DNA of 64,000 nt, taken from assembly GCA_051881815.1 (NCBI GenBank), contig JBJEQP010000021.1:1-64000 (forward strand), in the 5' to 3' direction. Shown here piece after piece: positions 16,204 through 23,758 of this stretch. Origin of the DNA: UMGS363 sp051881815. GTDB lineage: Bacteria; Bacillota; Clostridia; Oscillospirales; Ruminococcaceae. How positions within the stretch are numbered: position 1 is the stretch's first letter; every line of letters starts with the position of its first letter. The notes beneath the pieces are model-generated. The model ran no database searches, was not told the origin of the DNA, and was given only the letters and a program-made list of their open reading frames with translations. The translations under genes were made by a program, and so were the position numbers.

Positions 16204-16518
16204 TCACTTCACCTCCATCAGCAGCTTTCCGACCTCCGAAGGCTTCAGCACTCTCCCCTGCGACACGATCTTTTCGTTGACAACGATAACGGGCATACTC
16301 ATAACGCCGTACTCCGCAATTTTCTCCATATCTGTGATGTACTCCACTTCAACGGGTATGCTCATTACTTCAAGCGCTTTTTTCACGTTTTCATACTGTA
16401 AATGACAGTTTTTGCAGCCTGCGCCGAGCACCTTTACGCTTTTGATCCTTGCGATAAGTGCCTTGTCAACGGGGCGCTTTTTTTCTTCCGATTTTTTCAT
16501 AAAATCAAACAATGCCAT
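16204..16518 (-). CDS. Thioredoxin-fold protein (TM0996/MTH895 type)
   Basis: A 104-residue thiol-disulfide protein. The redox motif is Cys35-Lys-Asn-Cys38 in GAGCKNCHLQ, and the cis-proline is in SMPVIVVN. An N-terminal extension (MALFDFMKKSEEKKRP) of about 25 residues precedes the fold, probably a membrane-surface helix. Family members commonly sit next to ArsP-like permeases and ArsR regulators. Position between permease and ArsC suggests that it reduces ArsC or hands over a metalloid; that is inference. Confidence 0.85.
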   Translation of the reverse strand: MALFDFMKKSEEKKRPVDKALIARIKSVKVLGAGCKNCHLQYENVKKALEVMSIPVEVEYITDMEKIAEYGVMSMPVIVVNEKIVSQGRVLKPSEVGKLLMEVK

Positions 16519-16530
16519 AATGAATTCCTC

Positions 16531-17544
16531 CTACATTATAAAACCTTGTATCACGTTAAAGAAATATCCCACAAGGATAATTCCTATCGTACAAATTACA
16601 ATGAAGATGCCGAGCAGCTTCGGTTTTACAGCTTTTCGCAGCATTATCATTGACGGCAGGGAAAGTGTAGTCACCGCCATCATAAACGAAAGCACAACAC
16701 CGAGAAGTGCGCCCTTTGCAAGCAACGCTTCGGCAATCGGGATAGTACCGAAAATGTCAGCATACATCGGAACGCCTGCGACTGTTGCGATAATCACGCC
16801 GAACGGATTATTGTCACCGAGAATATTTACGATAAATTCTTCGGGTATCCAGTTGTGTATAACTGCGCCTATTGCAACGCCTATAAGAACGTAAGGGAAA
16901 ACCTTTTTTGCCGTTTCCCAAACCTGATCGGCGGCATATTTTGCACGGTCTTTGAAGCGAAGCTGCTCCTGCGGAACGTCGATCGGCTTTGCTTTTCGTA
17001 TGAATTCTTCCACCTGATCTTCAAGATGCAGCTTTTCGATAAGCGTACCGCCTGCGACCGCTATCACAAGTCCGACCAGAACATAGATAACTGCGACCTT
17101 CCAACCGAAAATGCTCATCAGCAGCACAAGCGAGCCGAGGTCGACCATGGGCGAGGAAATAAGGAACGAGAACGTTACTCCGAGCGGCAGACCTGCGCTT
17201 GTAAATCCCATAAAAAGAGGTATTGACGAACAGGAGCAGAACGGCGTTACCGTCCCCAGCAGAGCGGCTATGATATTTGCCGTTATGCCGTGAAAACGTC
17301 CAAGTATTTTCTTTGTGCGTTCGGGCGGAAAATAGCTTTGGATATATGAGATCACAAAGATCAGCACGCACAGCAGCACCATTATCTTTATCATATCATA
17401 AATAAAGAAGCTGACGCTGCCGCCGATTTTTCCGCTTGTATCAAGACCGAGAGCGTTCAGCATCGAGCCGATAAGCCTTTTCAGCCACGCCATACCGAGT
17501 ATCTCGTTCTGAAAAAAATCCCATATTGTTCCGAGAGTTTCCAT
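16531..17544 (-). CDS. ArsP-like (DUF318) permease
   Basis: A 337-residue permease with 8-9 predicted membrane helices. The family signature TPFCSCSSIPLFMGF is at about residues 100-115, followed by GVTFSFLISSPMVD. Related ArsP proteins export trivalent organoarsenicals; others in the family have unknown substrates. A cytoplasmic loop of about 50 residues (EDQVEEFIRKAKPIDVPQ) separates the two halves. Cotranscribed with the ars genes, upstream of the thioredoxin-like gene. Confidence 0.82.
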   Translation of the reverse strand: METLGTIWDFFQNEILGMAWLKRLIGSMLNALGLDTSGKIGGSVSFFIYDMIKIMVLLCVLIFVISYIQSYFPPERTKKILGRFHGITANIIAALLGTVTPFCSCSSIPLFMGFTSAGLPLGVTFSFLISSPMVDLGSLVLLMSIFGWKVAVIYVLVGLVIAVAGGTLIEKLHLEDQVEEFIRKAKPIDVPQEQLRFKDRAKYAADQVWETAKKVFPYVLIGVAIGAVIHNWIPEEFIVNILGDNNPFGVIIATVAGVPMYADIFGTIPIAEALLAKGALLGVVLSFMMAVTTLSLPSMIMLRKAVKPKLLGIFIVICTIGIILVGYFFNVIQGFIM

Positions 17545-17600
17545 AAAAACCTGCCTTTCTATAAATAAATATAAATATGTCTATTTATTCTACCTTGATG

Positions 17601-17621
17601 AAGCCGTGAAGAACACGGCTT
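17601..17621 (-). other. Intra-operon hairpin in the ars operon
   Basis: AAGCCGTG and CACGGCTT form an 8-bp stem with a 5-base loop between the C_GCAxxG_C_C gene and the permease gene. There is no T-run on the minus strand, so it is more likely an RNA-processing or attenuating hairpin than a terminator. Confidence 0.5.
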
Positions 17622-17626
17622 TTCTG

Positions 17627-18070
17627 TTATTCGTAATCGGCAAGGACATCTTCAAGTATCTCAACAGCACTTTTTATCGCTTTGGGACAAATGTCGCCGA
17701 ACAGTCCCTTTTCTTTGATGCAAGCCATTTCATCGGGCTTTGACAGGTCATATCCGAGCAGGTCACGGCAGACAATAGTGCCGTTAGCTTCCTTGAAACG
17801 TTTTGTGTACTCGGCAGCGATCTCGTATGCTCTCGATTTCTGTTCGCTGTCGGCAGCGTCAAAATGACCGTATTTCAGTCCAAGCACCATAAGCGCTCCC
17901 GAAACAGCACCGCACATCTCACCGTTCCTTGCGCCGCCTCCGAAGGATGTTCCAAGCATTAATGCAAGCTTTTCGTCAAGTCCGAAATCGGGTGCAAACG
18001 CCGTAAGCACCGCCTGGGAACAGTTGAAATTATTTGAAAACAGCTCAAGAGCCTTGTCGGTTTTATTCAT
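17627..18070 (-). CDS. C_GCAxxG_C_C family protein
   Basis: A 147-residue protein of the C_GCAxxG_C_C family. Conserved cysteines are in NCSQAVLTAF near residue 18, GEMCGAVSGALM near residue 52 (the GCAxxG-equivalent, here CGAVSG), CRDLLGYDL near residue 100 and CIKEKG near 117. The family is thought to bind a metal or redox cofactor, and its members often sit beside permease or redox genes. The biochemical role is unknown. First gene after arsR, with a 5-base gap. Confidence 0.82.
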   Translation of the reverse strand: MNKTDKALELFSNNFNCSQAVLTAFAPDFGLDEKLALMLGTSFGGGARNGEMCGAVSGALMVLGLKYGHFDAADSEQKSRAYEIAAEYTKRFKEANGTIVCRDLLGYDLSKPDEMACIKEKGLFGDICPKAIKSAVEILEDVLADYE

Positions 18071-18075
18071 TGCGG

Positions 18076-18363
18076 TTATTCTCCTTTGTCATTTTTCAGC
18101 GAGTCAAGATATTCCTGCGCACGTCCTATCCCTGCTTCGGAGATCGAATAGTGCATCCACTTTCCCTCTTTGCGCCCGGTAACAATGCCGCTGTCGCAGA
18201 GTATTTTCATGTGGTGCGAAAGGGTAGGCTGTGTGATATTCATTTCTTCAAGGAGCATACAGGCGCATTTTTCTCCGCCCTTCAAAAGCTGCAGTATTTT
18301 TATACGGTTTTCATCACAGAAGGCTTTGAAAATAACGGCGGTTGTTTTTGCGTCAATATCCAT
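18076..18363 (-). CDS. ArsR-family metalloregulator
   Basis: A 95-residue winged-helix repressor. The recognition helix is in ITQPTLSHHMKIL; DENRIKILQLL is the conserved dimer/helix region. Cys33 and Cys35 (EKCACMLLEE) occupy the ELCVCDL position in the alpha-3 helix, the classical arsenite/cadmium ligand site, so As(III) sensing is plausible. Promoter and a palindromic operator lie directly upstream. It should repress its own operon. Confidence 0.88.
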   Translation of the reverse strand: MDIDAKTTAVIFKAFCDENRIKILQLLKGGEKCACMLLEEMNITQPTLSHHMKILCDSGIVTGRKEGKWMHYSISEAGIGRAQEYLDSLKNDKGE

Positions 18364-18397
18364 TGTATCATCCCTTTCAGAGAAAATTTTACATCAC

Positions 18398-18447
18398 ATT
18401 GATGATCATCTATATATTATTATACACGATAGATAGAGATTTGTCAA
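18398..18447 (-). promoter_or_regulatory. Promoter and likely ArsR operator of the ars operon
   Basis: On the minus strand TTGACA (18442-18447) and TATAAT (18419-18424) with a 17-bp spacer. A palindrome with the core GATGATCATC (18401-18410) lies over the expected transcription start. The operator role is inferred. Confidence 0.8.
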
Positions 18448-18483
18448 TATAAAACATAAAAATATTTTGGGATTTAAAGCAGC

Positions 18484-21123
18484 TTAACTCTTTTTGCTCA
18501 ATACATCATGCAATTCCTGAACGACTTCCTCCATATTTATCGGCTTGGAAATAAAGCCGTTCATACCGCATTCTGCCGCTGCTCTGCGGTCTTCGTCAAA
18601 AGCATTTGCCGTCATAGCAACTATTGGAACAGCAGCCAGAGCGGTATTCTTCAATGCCCTTATGCTCTTTGTGGCTTCATATCCGTTCATAACAGGCATC
18701 TGGATATCCATAAGCACAAGGTCATATTTGCCGGGCTTTGAAGCAGCTATTATATCCACCGCTTCCTTGCCGTTTTCCGCTGTATCTACGATAAAGCCGT
18801 ATTCACCCAGTATCTCATAAGCTATCTCTCGGTTAAGCTCGTTGTCCTCAACAAGCAGCAGGCGTTTACCTTTAAAGCTGTCGGTCTCTTTTGTAAAGGG
18901 AAGTACATTTTCCTCCTCTTTCTTCCGATGACCCAGAGCATTCAGAAGCGAATCACGAAGATCGGACATAAACATAGGTTTGGAGCAGAATGCAGTCACA
19001 CCGGCTGCTCTTGCTTCGACTTCAATATCAGACCAGTCGTATGCAGTTAGAATGATTATGGGCGTATCATCCCCAAGCGCACGGATTTGCCTTGTGACCT
19101 CAATACCGTTCATATCGGGCAGCCGCCAGTCGATGATATAGGCATGGAAAGCATCGTTCATTTCGATCGACTGCCTTGCGCGAAGAACAGCTTCTTTTCC
19201 GGAAAGCGTCCACTCCGAACGCATACCAACCTTGACCAGCATTTTTGTAACGCTGTCGCAGGTATTGAAGTCATCGTCAACGACCAGAGCTTTAAGTCCC
19301 GAAAGCTCGGCGATTTTTTCAATGCTTCTGCGTTCGGACTGCAATTTAAGGCATAGGGTGATAACAAACTCCGTACCCTTGTCCTGCTCGCTGTGTACTT
19401 CGATAGTTCCGCCCATCATATCAATGATATTCTTGGAAATTGCCATGCCAAGACCTGTTCCCTGTATCTTGCTGACGGTTGAAGAACGTTCACGCTCGAA
19501 CGGCTCAAAAACGTGTTCCGCAAACTCGGGACTCATACCGATACCCGTATCCTTTACACGAATTTCGTACAGTCCTTTTCCCTCGGGAGCATTATGTATC
19601 TGTGTAACTCTGACGGATACCGTACCGCCGGAAGGGGTAAATTTTATTGCATTGGATAACAGATTTAAAAGCACCTGATTGATACGGGTCTTGTCACAGA
19701 TAACATCCTCATCCGAAACGTCAATAACGTCCATAAAAAGATCCAGCTGCTTTGCGTGTATCTGTCCGTTGATGATCGTTTTGATATCGTGGAGCATATC
19801 CGAGAGATTTGCTTCCGTTTCATCAAGCTTTATCTTTCCGCTTTCGATACGGCTCATATCGAGGATATCGTTTATAAGAGAAAGCAGATGATTGCTTGAA
19901 GAAAGGATTTTTGAAAGATAGTCCTTTACTCTTTCGGTGTTTTCTGCGTTTGTCATTGCAAGGGTCGTAAAACCGATGATCGCATTCATAGGTGTACGGA
20001 TATCGTGGGACATATTTGAAAGGAATGTGCTTTTAGCTTTATTCGCATCCTCAGCCATGTGGAAGGATTGTTCAGCCAGATGCCTTGCCTCTTCCAGTGA
20101 TGCATTGTTTTCACGAAGCTGCTCATTAAGCTTCTCAAGCTTAATGTTCTGCGCATTTGTATTCTTTTGAGATCGGTAGCTAACAAAGGAGATCGCTATC
20201 AAAGAAAACAATACAATAAACATAACTGCCAGCAGCGATGTTCTGTTTATCGTCTTTACATTTGAAATTCTTGTTCCCATGACTACGGACTGATCTATGG
20301 AAATTACAATGTGCCAATCAATACCGGGGATCTTTGAAAAGCTTACGATCTCATCTTCCCCCGAATCCAGCACAACATGAATTGCATCGCTCTTCCCCGA
20401 AAGCAGATATTCCCTAAAGGAATCGCTGTCCTTCACAACATCATGATTAAGAAACTCTGCATCCTTGAATGTGCCGAAGAACAGATACCTGTTTTCCGAA
20501 TCCGGAAGGTTATCGGAATGGAGCAGCGTTGTACCTTTGCTGTCAATGATCCTGATCTGTCCGTTTCCGCCGAAGGATTCCATCTTTAAAAGTCCCAGAT
20601 AGGAATCCAGTTTATAGTACACAAAAAGATACTCCATCTTCTCTTTGTCCACATACAAGGGCGTTATCTTTGTTCCGAACATCAGAAGGTCCATATCTTT
20701 ATCCTGACGCAGAAGAAGAATTCTTTCTTCGCCCCGCATCAACGGCAGCGTGTCCTTGGTGATCTGATTCGTTCCCTGTTCTCCGGAACTGTCCAGATAA
20801 CCGCCTTCATCGGAAAGCAGCAGCATCTTATATGCGTCGGGTGACGCATTTTTTAAAAAGGAGGCAACCATATCTGCCGAATGGTCTTCCATATTCTCCA
20901 GCGCTACACTTACAGTATCTATCTGCTTCCAGTTGTTGGTCAGCTGATTCTCTATAATACTGTCCATCTGCACTGCGTTTTCCGTCAGAAGCGCAAGCGC
21001 CTCCCGTTCGGTAACGTCGTTTACGGAATTCATAGTATTGGACATAAGAAAATACGTCAGCAGCAATGCCAATATGAGAACCACTGCGACAATAGGTGCT
21101 ATTTTAAGCTGATTCTTCCTCAT
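18484..21123 (-). CDS. Hybrid histidine kinase with two receiver domains
   Basis: An 879-residue membrane sensor kinase. Membrane helices at about 8-28 and 293-315 enclose a roughly 260-residue extracytoplasmic double-Cache-like domain. A coiled coil (325-360) leads to HisKA with the phospho-His in FLSNMSHDIRTPMNAI (about 378), HATPase with NLLSNAIKF, DTGIGMS and GTGLGMAIS, then two REC domains. REC1 has the acceptor Asp in YIIDWRLPDMNG and REC2 in LVLMDIQMPVMNG. There is no output domain, so it must pass phosphate to another protein or act by binding. The gene is 25 bases after the binding-protein fusion at 21149-23065, which suggests that it senses that protein. Confidence 0.88.
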   Translation of the reverse strand: MRKNQLKIAPIVAVVLILALLLTYFLMSNTMNSVNDVTEREALALLTENAVQMDSIIENQLTNNWKQIDTVSVALENMEDHSADMVASFLKNASPDAYKMLLLSDEGGYLDSSGEQGTNQITKDTLPLMRGEERILLLRQDKDMDLLMFGTKITPLYVDKEKMEYLFVYYKLDSYLGLLKMESFGGNGQIRIIDSKGTTLLHSDNLPDSENRYLFFGTFKDAEFLNHDVVKDSDSFREYLLSGKSDAIHVVLDSGEDEIVSFSKIPGIDWHIVISIDQSVVMGTRISNVKTINRTSLLAVMFIVLFSLIAISFVSYRSQKNTNAQNIKLEKLNEQLRENNASLEEARHLAEQSFHMAEDANKAKSTFLSNMSHDIRTPMNAIIGFTTLAMTNAENTERVKDYLSKILSSSNHLLSLINDILDMSRIESGKIKLDETEANLSDMLHDIKTIINGQIHAKQLDLFMDVIDVSDEDVICDKTRINQVLLNLLSNAIKFTPSGGTVSVRVTQIHNAPEGKGLYEIRVKDTGIGMSPEFAEHVFEPFERERSSTVSKIQGTGLGMAISKNIIDMMGGTIEVHSEQDKGTEFVITLCLKLQSERRSIEKIAELSGLKALVVDDDFNTCDSVTKMLVKVGMRSEWTLSGKEAVLRARQSIEMNDAFHAYIIDWRLPDMNGIEVTRQIRALGDDTPIIILTAYDWSDIEVEARAAGVTAFCSKPMFMSDLRDSLLNALGHRKKEEENVLPFTKETDSFKGKRLLLVEDNELNREIAYEILGEYGFIVDTAENGKEAVDIIAASKPGKYDLVLMDIQMPVMNGYEATKSIRALKNTALAAVPIVAMTANAFDEDRRAAAECGMNGFISKPINMEEVVQELHDVLSKKS

Positions 21124-21148
21124 TTAAAAAAACCTCTGAAATTTTCTT

Positions 21149-23065
21149 TTATTTCACGATTTTCAAGCCGTCAGGCGCTCCCGAGATCACTCCGCCCTTG
21201 CTGTCAAGATAGCTGATGAACATATCACTGAATACAAGTTCATCGTATGATTTTACAACAGGAAGGTTCCTCACCGCTCCCTTTACGGAGGCTGCAATAA
21301 ATTCGTCCTCGGGAGCTATTTCCTTGCCGTTGTACTTGATGGAAACATATCTTTCACCTTCGGGCTTTGAGGGGTCATACTCAACGTCAAGACCTGCAAG
21401 ACCGACAAATGTATCCTTGTTTGCTTCGAGAATATCCATGATCTGCTGTCCCGTGATCTTTACGGTAACAATGTTGATATGGTTCGGGTCTTCGGAAACG
21501 GTACCTACAGTCATTCTTGTAGTCATCAATCCGTCAATTTCCTGAGCGGTAATAGGTCCGTCAAACAATCTGTTTTTCATTCCAAAGCTTGTTCTGCATT
21601 GTACCATTCCTATATCTGCGCCTGTAGCATGAATATACGCTTCCCCCACAATGACGGCCGTTTCCTCTACGGAAAGCATTTCCGTGGAAGTACCGAAGGA
21701 TTCCTCTTCCACAGGCTTGTTTTCAAGCGCTTCGTCCCTTACTCTGTCGGCTTCCCTCAACCAATCCTCTATCGTGATATTTCCGGCTGCAAGGTCAGGG
21801 GTCGACTGATGCATATACGATTCCACTGCTCCGGATCTGCCTGCAAAATTATAACGGGTTATAACTCTTCCCTGACTAAAGGTATCTCTTACTTCATCAT
21901 AGAACGGATCATCCGTAAGATTGCTCTGTTTAAGAAGATTAATCTCTCCTCCGCCGCCCTCGATCATAAGATCCTGACCTTCCATGGTGCTGAAGAAATT
22001 GAAGATCTCAAGGATAGCGTTCTTCTTTTCCTCGTCCTGCGCAGCTCTTTTGGTCATGCCGAAATAGCATCTTGGCATTGAGATAAGATAATCGGAGTCT
22101 TCCTCATCGCTTGTGTAAAAGGGCATCATTCCTATCTCATGGAGGTTATCGGGAGTTTCAGCATTTTCACGTTCATTGAAGCCCTGCGCAGACTGACATT
22201 CGATAGTCATAAGCGATGTGTGGTAACGGTAAAGCTTGGCTGTACGAACAGGCGCTCTCACTTCCCAGAAATCGGGTGATAATATTCCATCGTCAAAGAG
22301 CTTTATAAGCTTTTGTGCTGCACCTTCCATGTGGCCTATCATGCTTTCATTGCCATGCTGATACTTGTCCAGCCACAGCGCATTGTCAACGCTTTTGATG
22401 TAGTCGTTAAAGCAGTATGTATCAAAAATAAATGACCACATATCCGGCCATTTTACCGTAGGAACAAAGGGTTCAATATCAACTGTTATTTTTGCATTGG
22501 GGTCGTTTTCATCGGGCTCTGTTCCTGTAAGCTTCATCGCCCTGACATTATCAAGAAGCTTTACAAACTCCGTGTAGCTGTGGGGGACTTCAAGACCGAG
22601 CTCGTTAAACATCGTTTTATCATACACTAATCCGTAAACATAAACGGGACCGGGAAGATAATAAAGTCCGCCGTCCTCGTTGACGCATTCCGAAACTGCC
22701 GAAAGATAAAAGTTGTTGGAAAATTCCTCCTCCGACAGATCGTAGAATTTTTCTGCGATAAGCTTATCGTCCATAACACTAAGCCCCTCATAAAGATATA
22801 TGTCGGGCTCAATATTACGTTCCATTTCCTTTGAGATGATATAGTTGGGATTGCCTACAAGCTCGTCCGTAACAATATCAACATTCGGAAACTTATCCTC
22901 CAATACAGCTTCCAGATCCATATTCATTCTGCCGCACTGATACTGAACTTTGATCCGGATCTTTTCATCGGATGCCTGTGAAGTATTGCCGTTTCCGCAG
23001 CCGCATATAATGCTCGCCGCCATTGCAGGCAAAAGCAGCATACTTATAGTTTTTTTGGTTTTCAT
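21149..23065 (-). CDS. Solute-binding lipoprotein fused to 5'-nucleotidase C-terminal domain
   Basis: A 638-residue exported protein. The N-terminus MKTKKTISMLLLPAMAAS then IICGCG is a lipoprotein signal. Residues 35-440 resemble family 1 extracellular solute-binding proteins (IEPDIYLYEGLSVMDD, YDKTMFNELGLEVPHSYTEF). Residues from about 465 to 620 match the 5'-nucleotidase C-terminal domain (GEAYIHATGADIGM, then IKITGQQIMDILEANKD-like), without the N-terminal metallophosphatase domain. No ABC permease is adjacent. As it is followed at 25 bases by a Cache-domain kinase, it probably acts as a ligand-binding sensor subunit. Domain boundaries are approximate. Confidence 0.75.
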   Translation of the reverse strand: MKTKKTISMLLLPAMAASIICGCGNGNTSQASDEKIRIKVQYQCGRMNMDLEAVLEDKFPNVDIVTDELVGNPNYIISKEMERNIEPDIYLYEGLSVMDDKLIAEKFYDLSEEEFSNNFYLSAVSECVNEDGGLYYLPGPVYVYGLVYDKTMFNELGLEVPHSYTEFVKLLDNVRAMKLTGTEPDENDPNAKITVDIEPFVPTVKWPDMWSFIFDTYCFNDYIKSVDNALWLDKYQHGNESMIGHMEGAAQKLIKLFDDGILSPDFWEVRAPVRTAKLYRYHTSLMTIECQSAQGFNERENAETPDNLHEIGMMPFYTSDEEDSDYLISMPRCYFGMTKRAAQDEEKKNAILEIFNFFSTMEGQDLMIEGGGGEINLLKQSNLTDDPFYDEVRDTFSQGRVITRYNFAGRSGAVESYMHQSTPDLAAGNITIEDWLREADRVRDEALENKPVEEESFGTSTEMLSVEETAVIVGEAYIHATGADIGMVQCRTSFGMKNRLFDGPITAQEIDGLMTTRMTVGTVSEDPNHINIVTVKITGQQIMDILEANKDTFVGLAGLDVEYDPSKPEGERYVSIKYNGKEIAPEDEFIAASVKGAVRNLPVVKSYDELVFSDMFISYLDSKGGVISGAPDGLKIVK

Positions 23066-23110
23066 CTTTTTTCTCCCTTCAGGGCATTATCGCAAAAAAC
23101 AATGTTGTTT

Positions 23111-23218
23111 TATACTTAAAACCATTTAAAAACTGTACAAAAAATCAAGCAAAAATCTCTCGTATATGGATTTTGCGCAGATTTTTTGTCTACAGTTTAA
23201 ATGGTTTTTAGTATTATA
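23111..23218. repeat. Family B palindromic element in sensor-operon leader
   Basis: Inverted repeat: the left arm (23111-23146) has TATACTTAAAACCATTT and then AACTGTACAAAAAATC; the right arm (23179-23218) has the complementary TATAATACTAAAAACC block. Shares TACTAA and ACTGTAGACAAA-type blocks with the elements at 1-55 and 48898-49057. It lies between the promoter at 23295-23323 and the start codon at 23065, so it would be transcribed as a long hairpin. Confidence 0.65.
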
Positions 23219-23265
23219 CTAAGGAAACGTATTAATCAGCTTTTCCCTAATAAGACTGTTTTGTA
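23219..23265. repeat. Family G short repeat (GGAAACG / TTAATCAGC)
   Basis: TACTAAGGAAACGTATTAAT then CAGCTTTTCCCTAAT. The same core, GGAAACG followed by TTAATCAGC and TTTCC/TTCCTAAT, recurs at 44310-44396 and inverted at 27181-27235. Short, imperfect palindrome of unknown nature. Confidence 0.45.
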
Positions 23266-23294
23266 AAAAGCGTACAATATATGTGGATAGATTT

Positions 23295-23323
23295 ATTGTA
23301 TCATATTATGTCAAAAAAATCAA
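23295..23323 (-). promoter_or_regulatory. Probable promoter of binding-protein/kinase operon
   Basis: On the minus strand TTGATT (23318-23323) and TACAAT (23295-23300) with a 17-bp spacer. The start codon lies about 230 bases downstream, leaving an unusually long leader that includes the palindrome at 23111-23218. Confidence 0.55.
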
Positions 23324-23366
23324 GGATTTTTGAATTTTTTATATATTTTCCATCTATATCATATAA

Positions 23367-23521
23367 TACTATAACAAGACACAGAAATAGACTGACAAAA
23401 GGAGGCGAGATAAAAGCTTGAAGAGTTAGCAGGCTGGCTTGCCGCCTGTCAAGGGTGAGCGACGACACTATTCAAGCTTTGAACCGCCGAACTTGTCAGG
23501 ATATTTTTGTGGATTGCTATA
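23367..23521. repeat. Family F palindromic element
   Basis: ATACTATAACAAGACACAGA and ATACTATAGCAATCCACA (the second read on the minus strand) are the terminal inverted repeats, both continuing to a CTGACAA block. Inside, AAAGCTTGAA (23414-) pairs with TTCAAGCTTT (23473-). About 155 bp in all, no coding capacity. Its MITE nature is inferred from structure. Confidence 0.6.
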
Positions 23522-23533
23522 GTATCAGTTCGT

Positions 23534-23689
23534 TCACTTTTTCATCTCTCCGTGACAAGCACAGCCGTTAGGACAGCTTGAGCATTTCCCACCGCAAAGA
23601 GATTTTCCCTGCTTTTTGTCCTTGTAAAGCCGACGTCCTGCAAAAAAAAGCACACCTGCAACTATTATTCCAATTATTACCGTAGCCAT
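23534..23689 (-). CDS. FeoB-associated Cys-rich membrane peptide
   Basis: A 51-residue protein translated from ATG at 23689. One N-terminal membrane helix (MATVIIGIIVAGVLFFAG) is followed by a basic stop-transfer stretch and a cysteine cluster: CGGKCSSCPNGCACH, six cysteines and a His. This is the layout of the FeoB-associated Cys-rich (virus attachment p12-like) family, found next to FeoB in many Firmicutes. It lies 69 bases after feoB in the same operon. It probably handles Fe(II) at the pore; the mechanism is not known. Confidence 0.85.
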   Translation of the reverse strand: MATVIIGIIVAGVLFFAGRRLYKDKKQGKSLCGGKCSSCPNGCACHGEMKK

Positions 23690-23716
23690 ATCGTCACGAC
23701 CTTTCCGAAAATTTAC

Positions 23717-23752
23717 GTCTGCGTTTCCGAAATCACTCCCGGAAACGCAGAC
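23717..23752 (-). other. Strong intra-operon hairpin downstream of feoB
   Basis: GTCTGCGTTTCCG and CGGAAACGCAGAC form a perfect 13-bp stem with a 10-base loop between feoB and the small Cys-rich gene. No T-run follows on the minus strand, so it may stabilise the feoB message or reduce expression of the last gene. Confidence 0.65.
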
Positions 23753-23758
23753 TGATGA

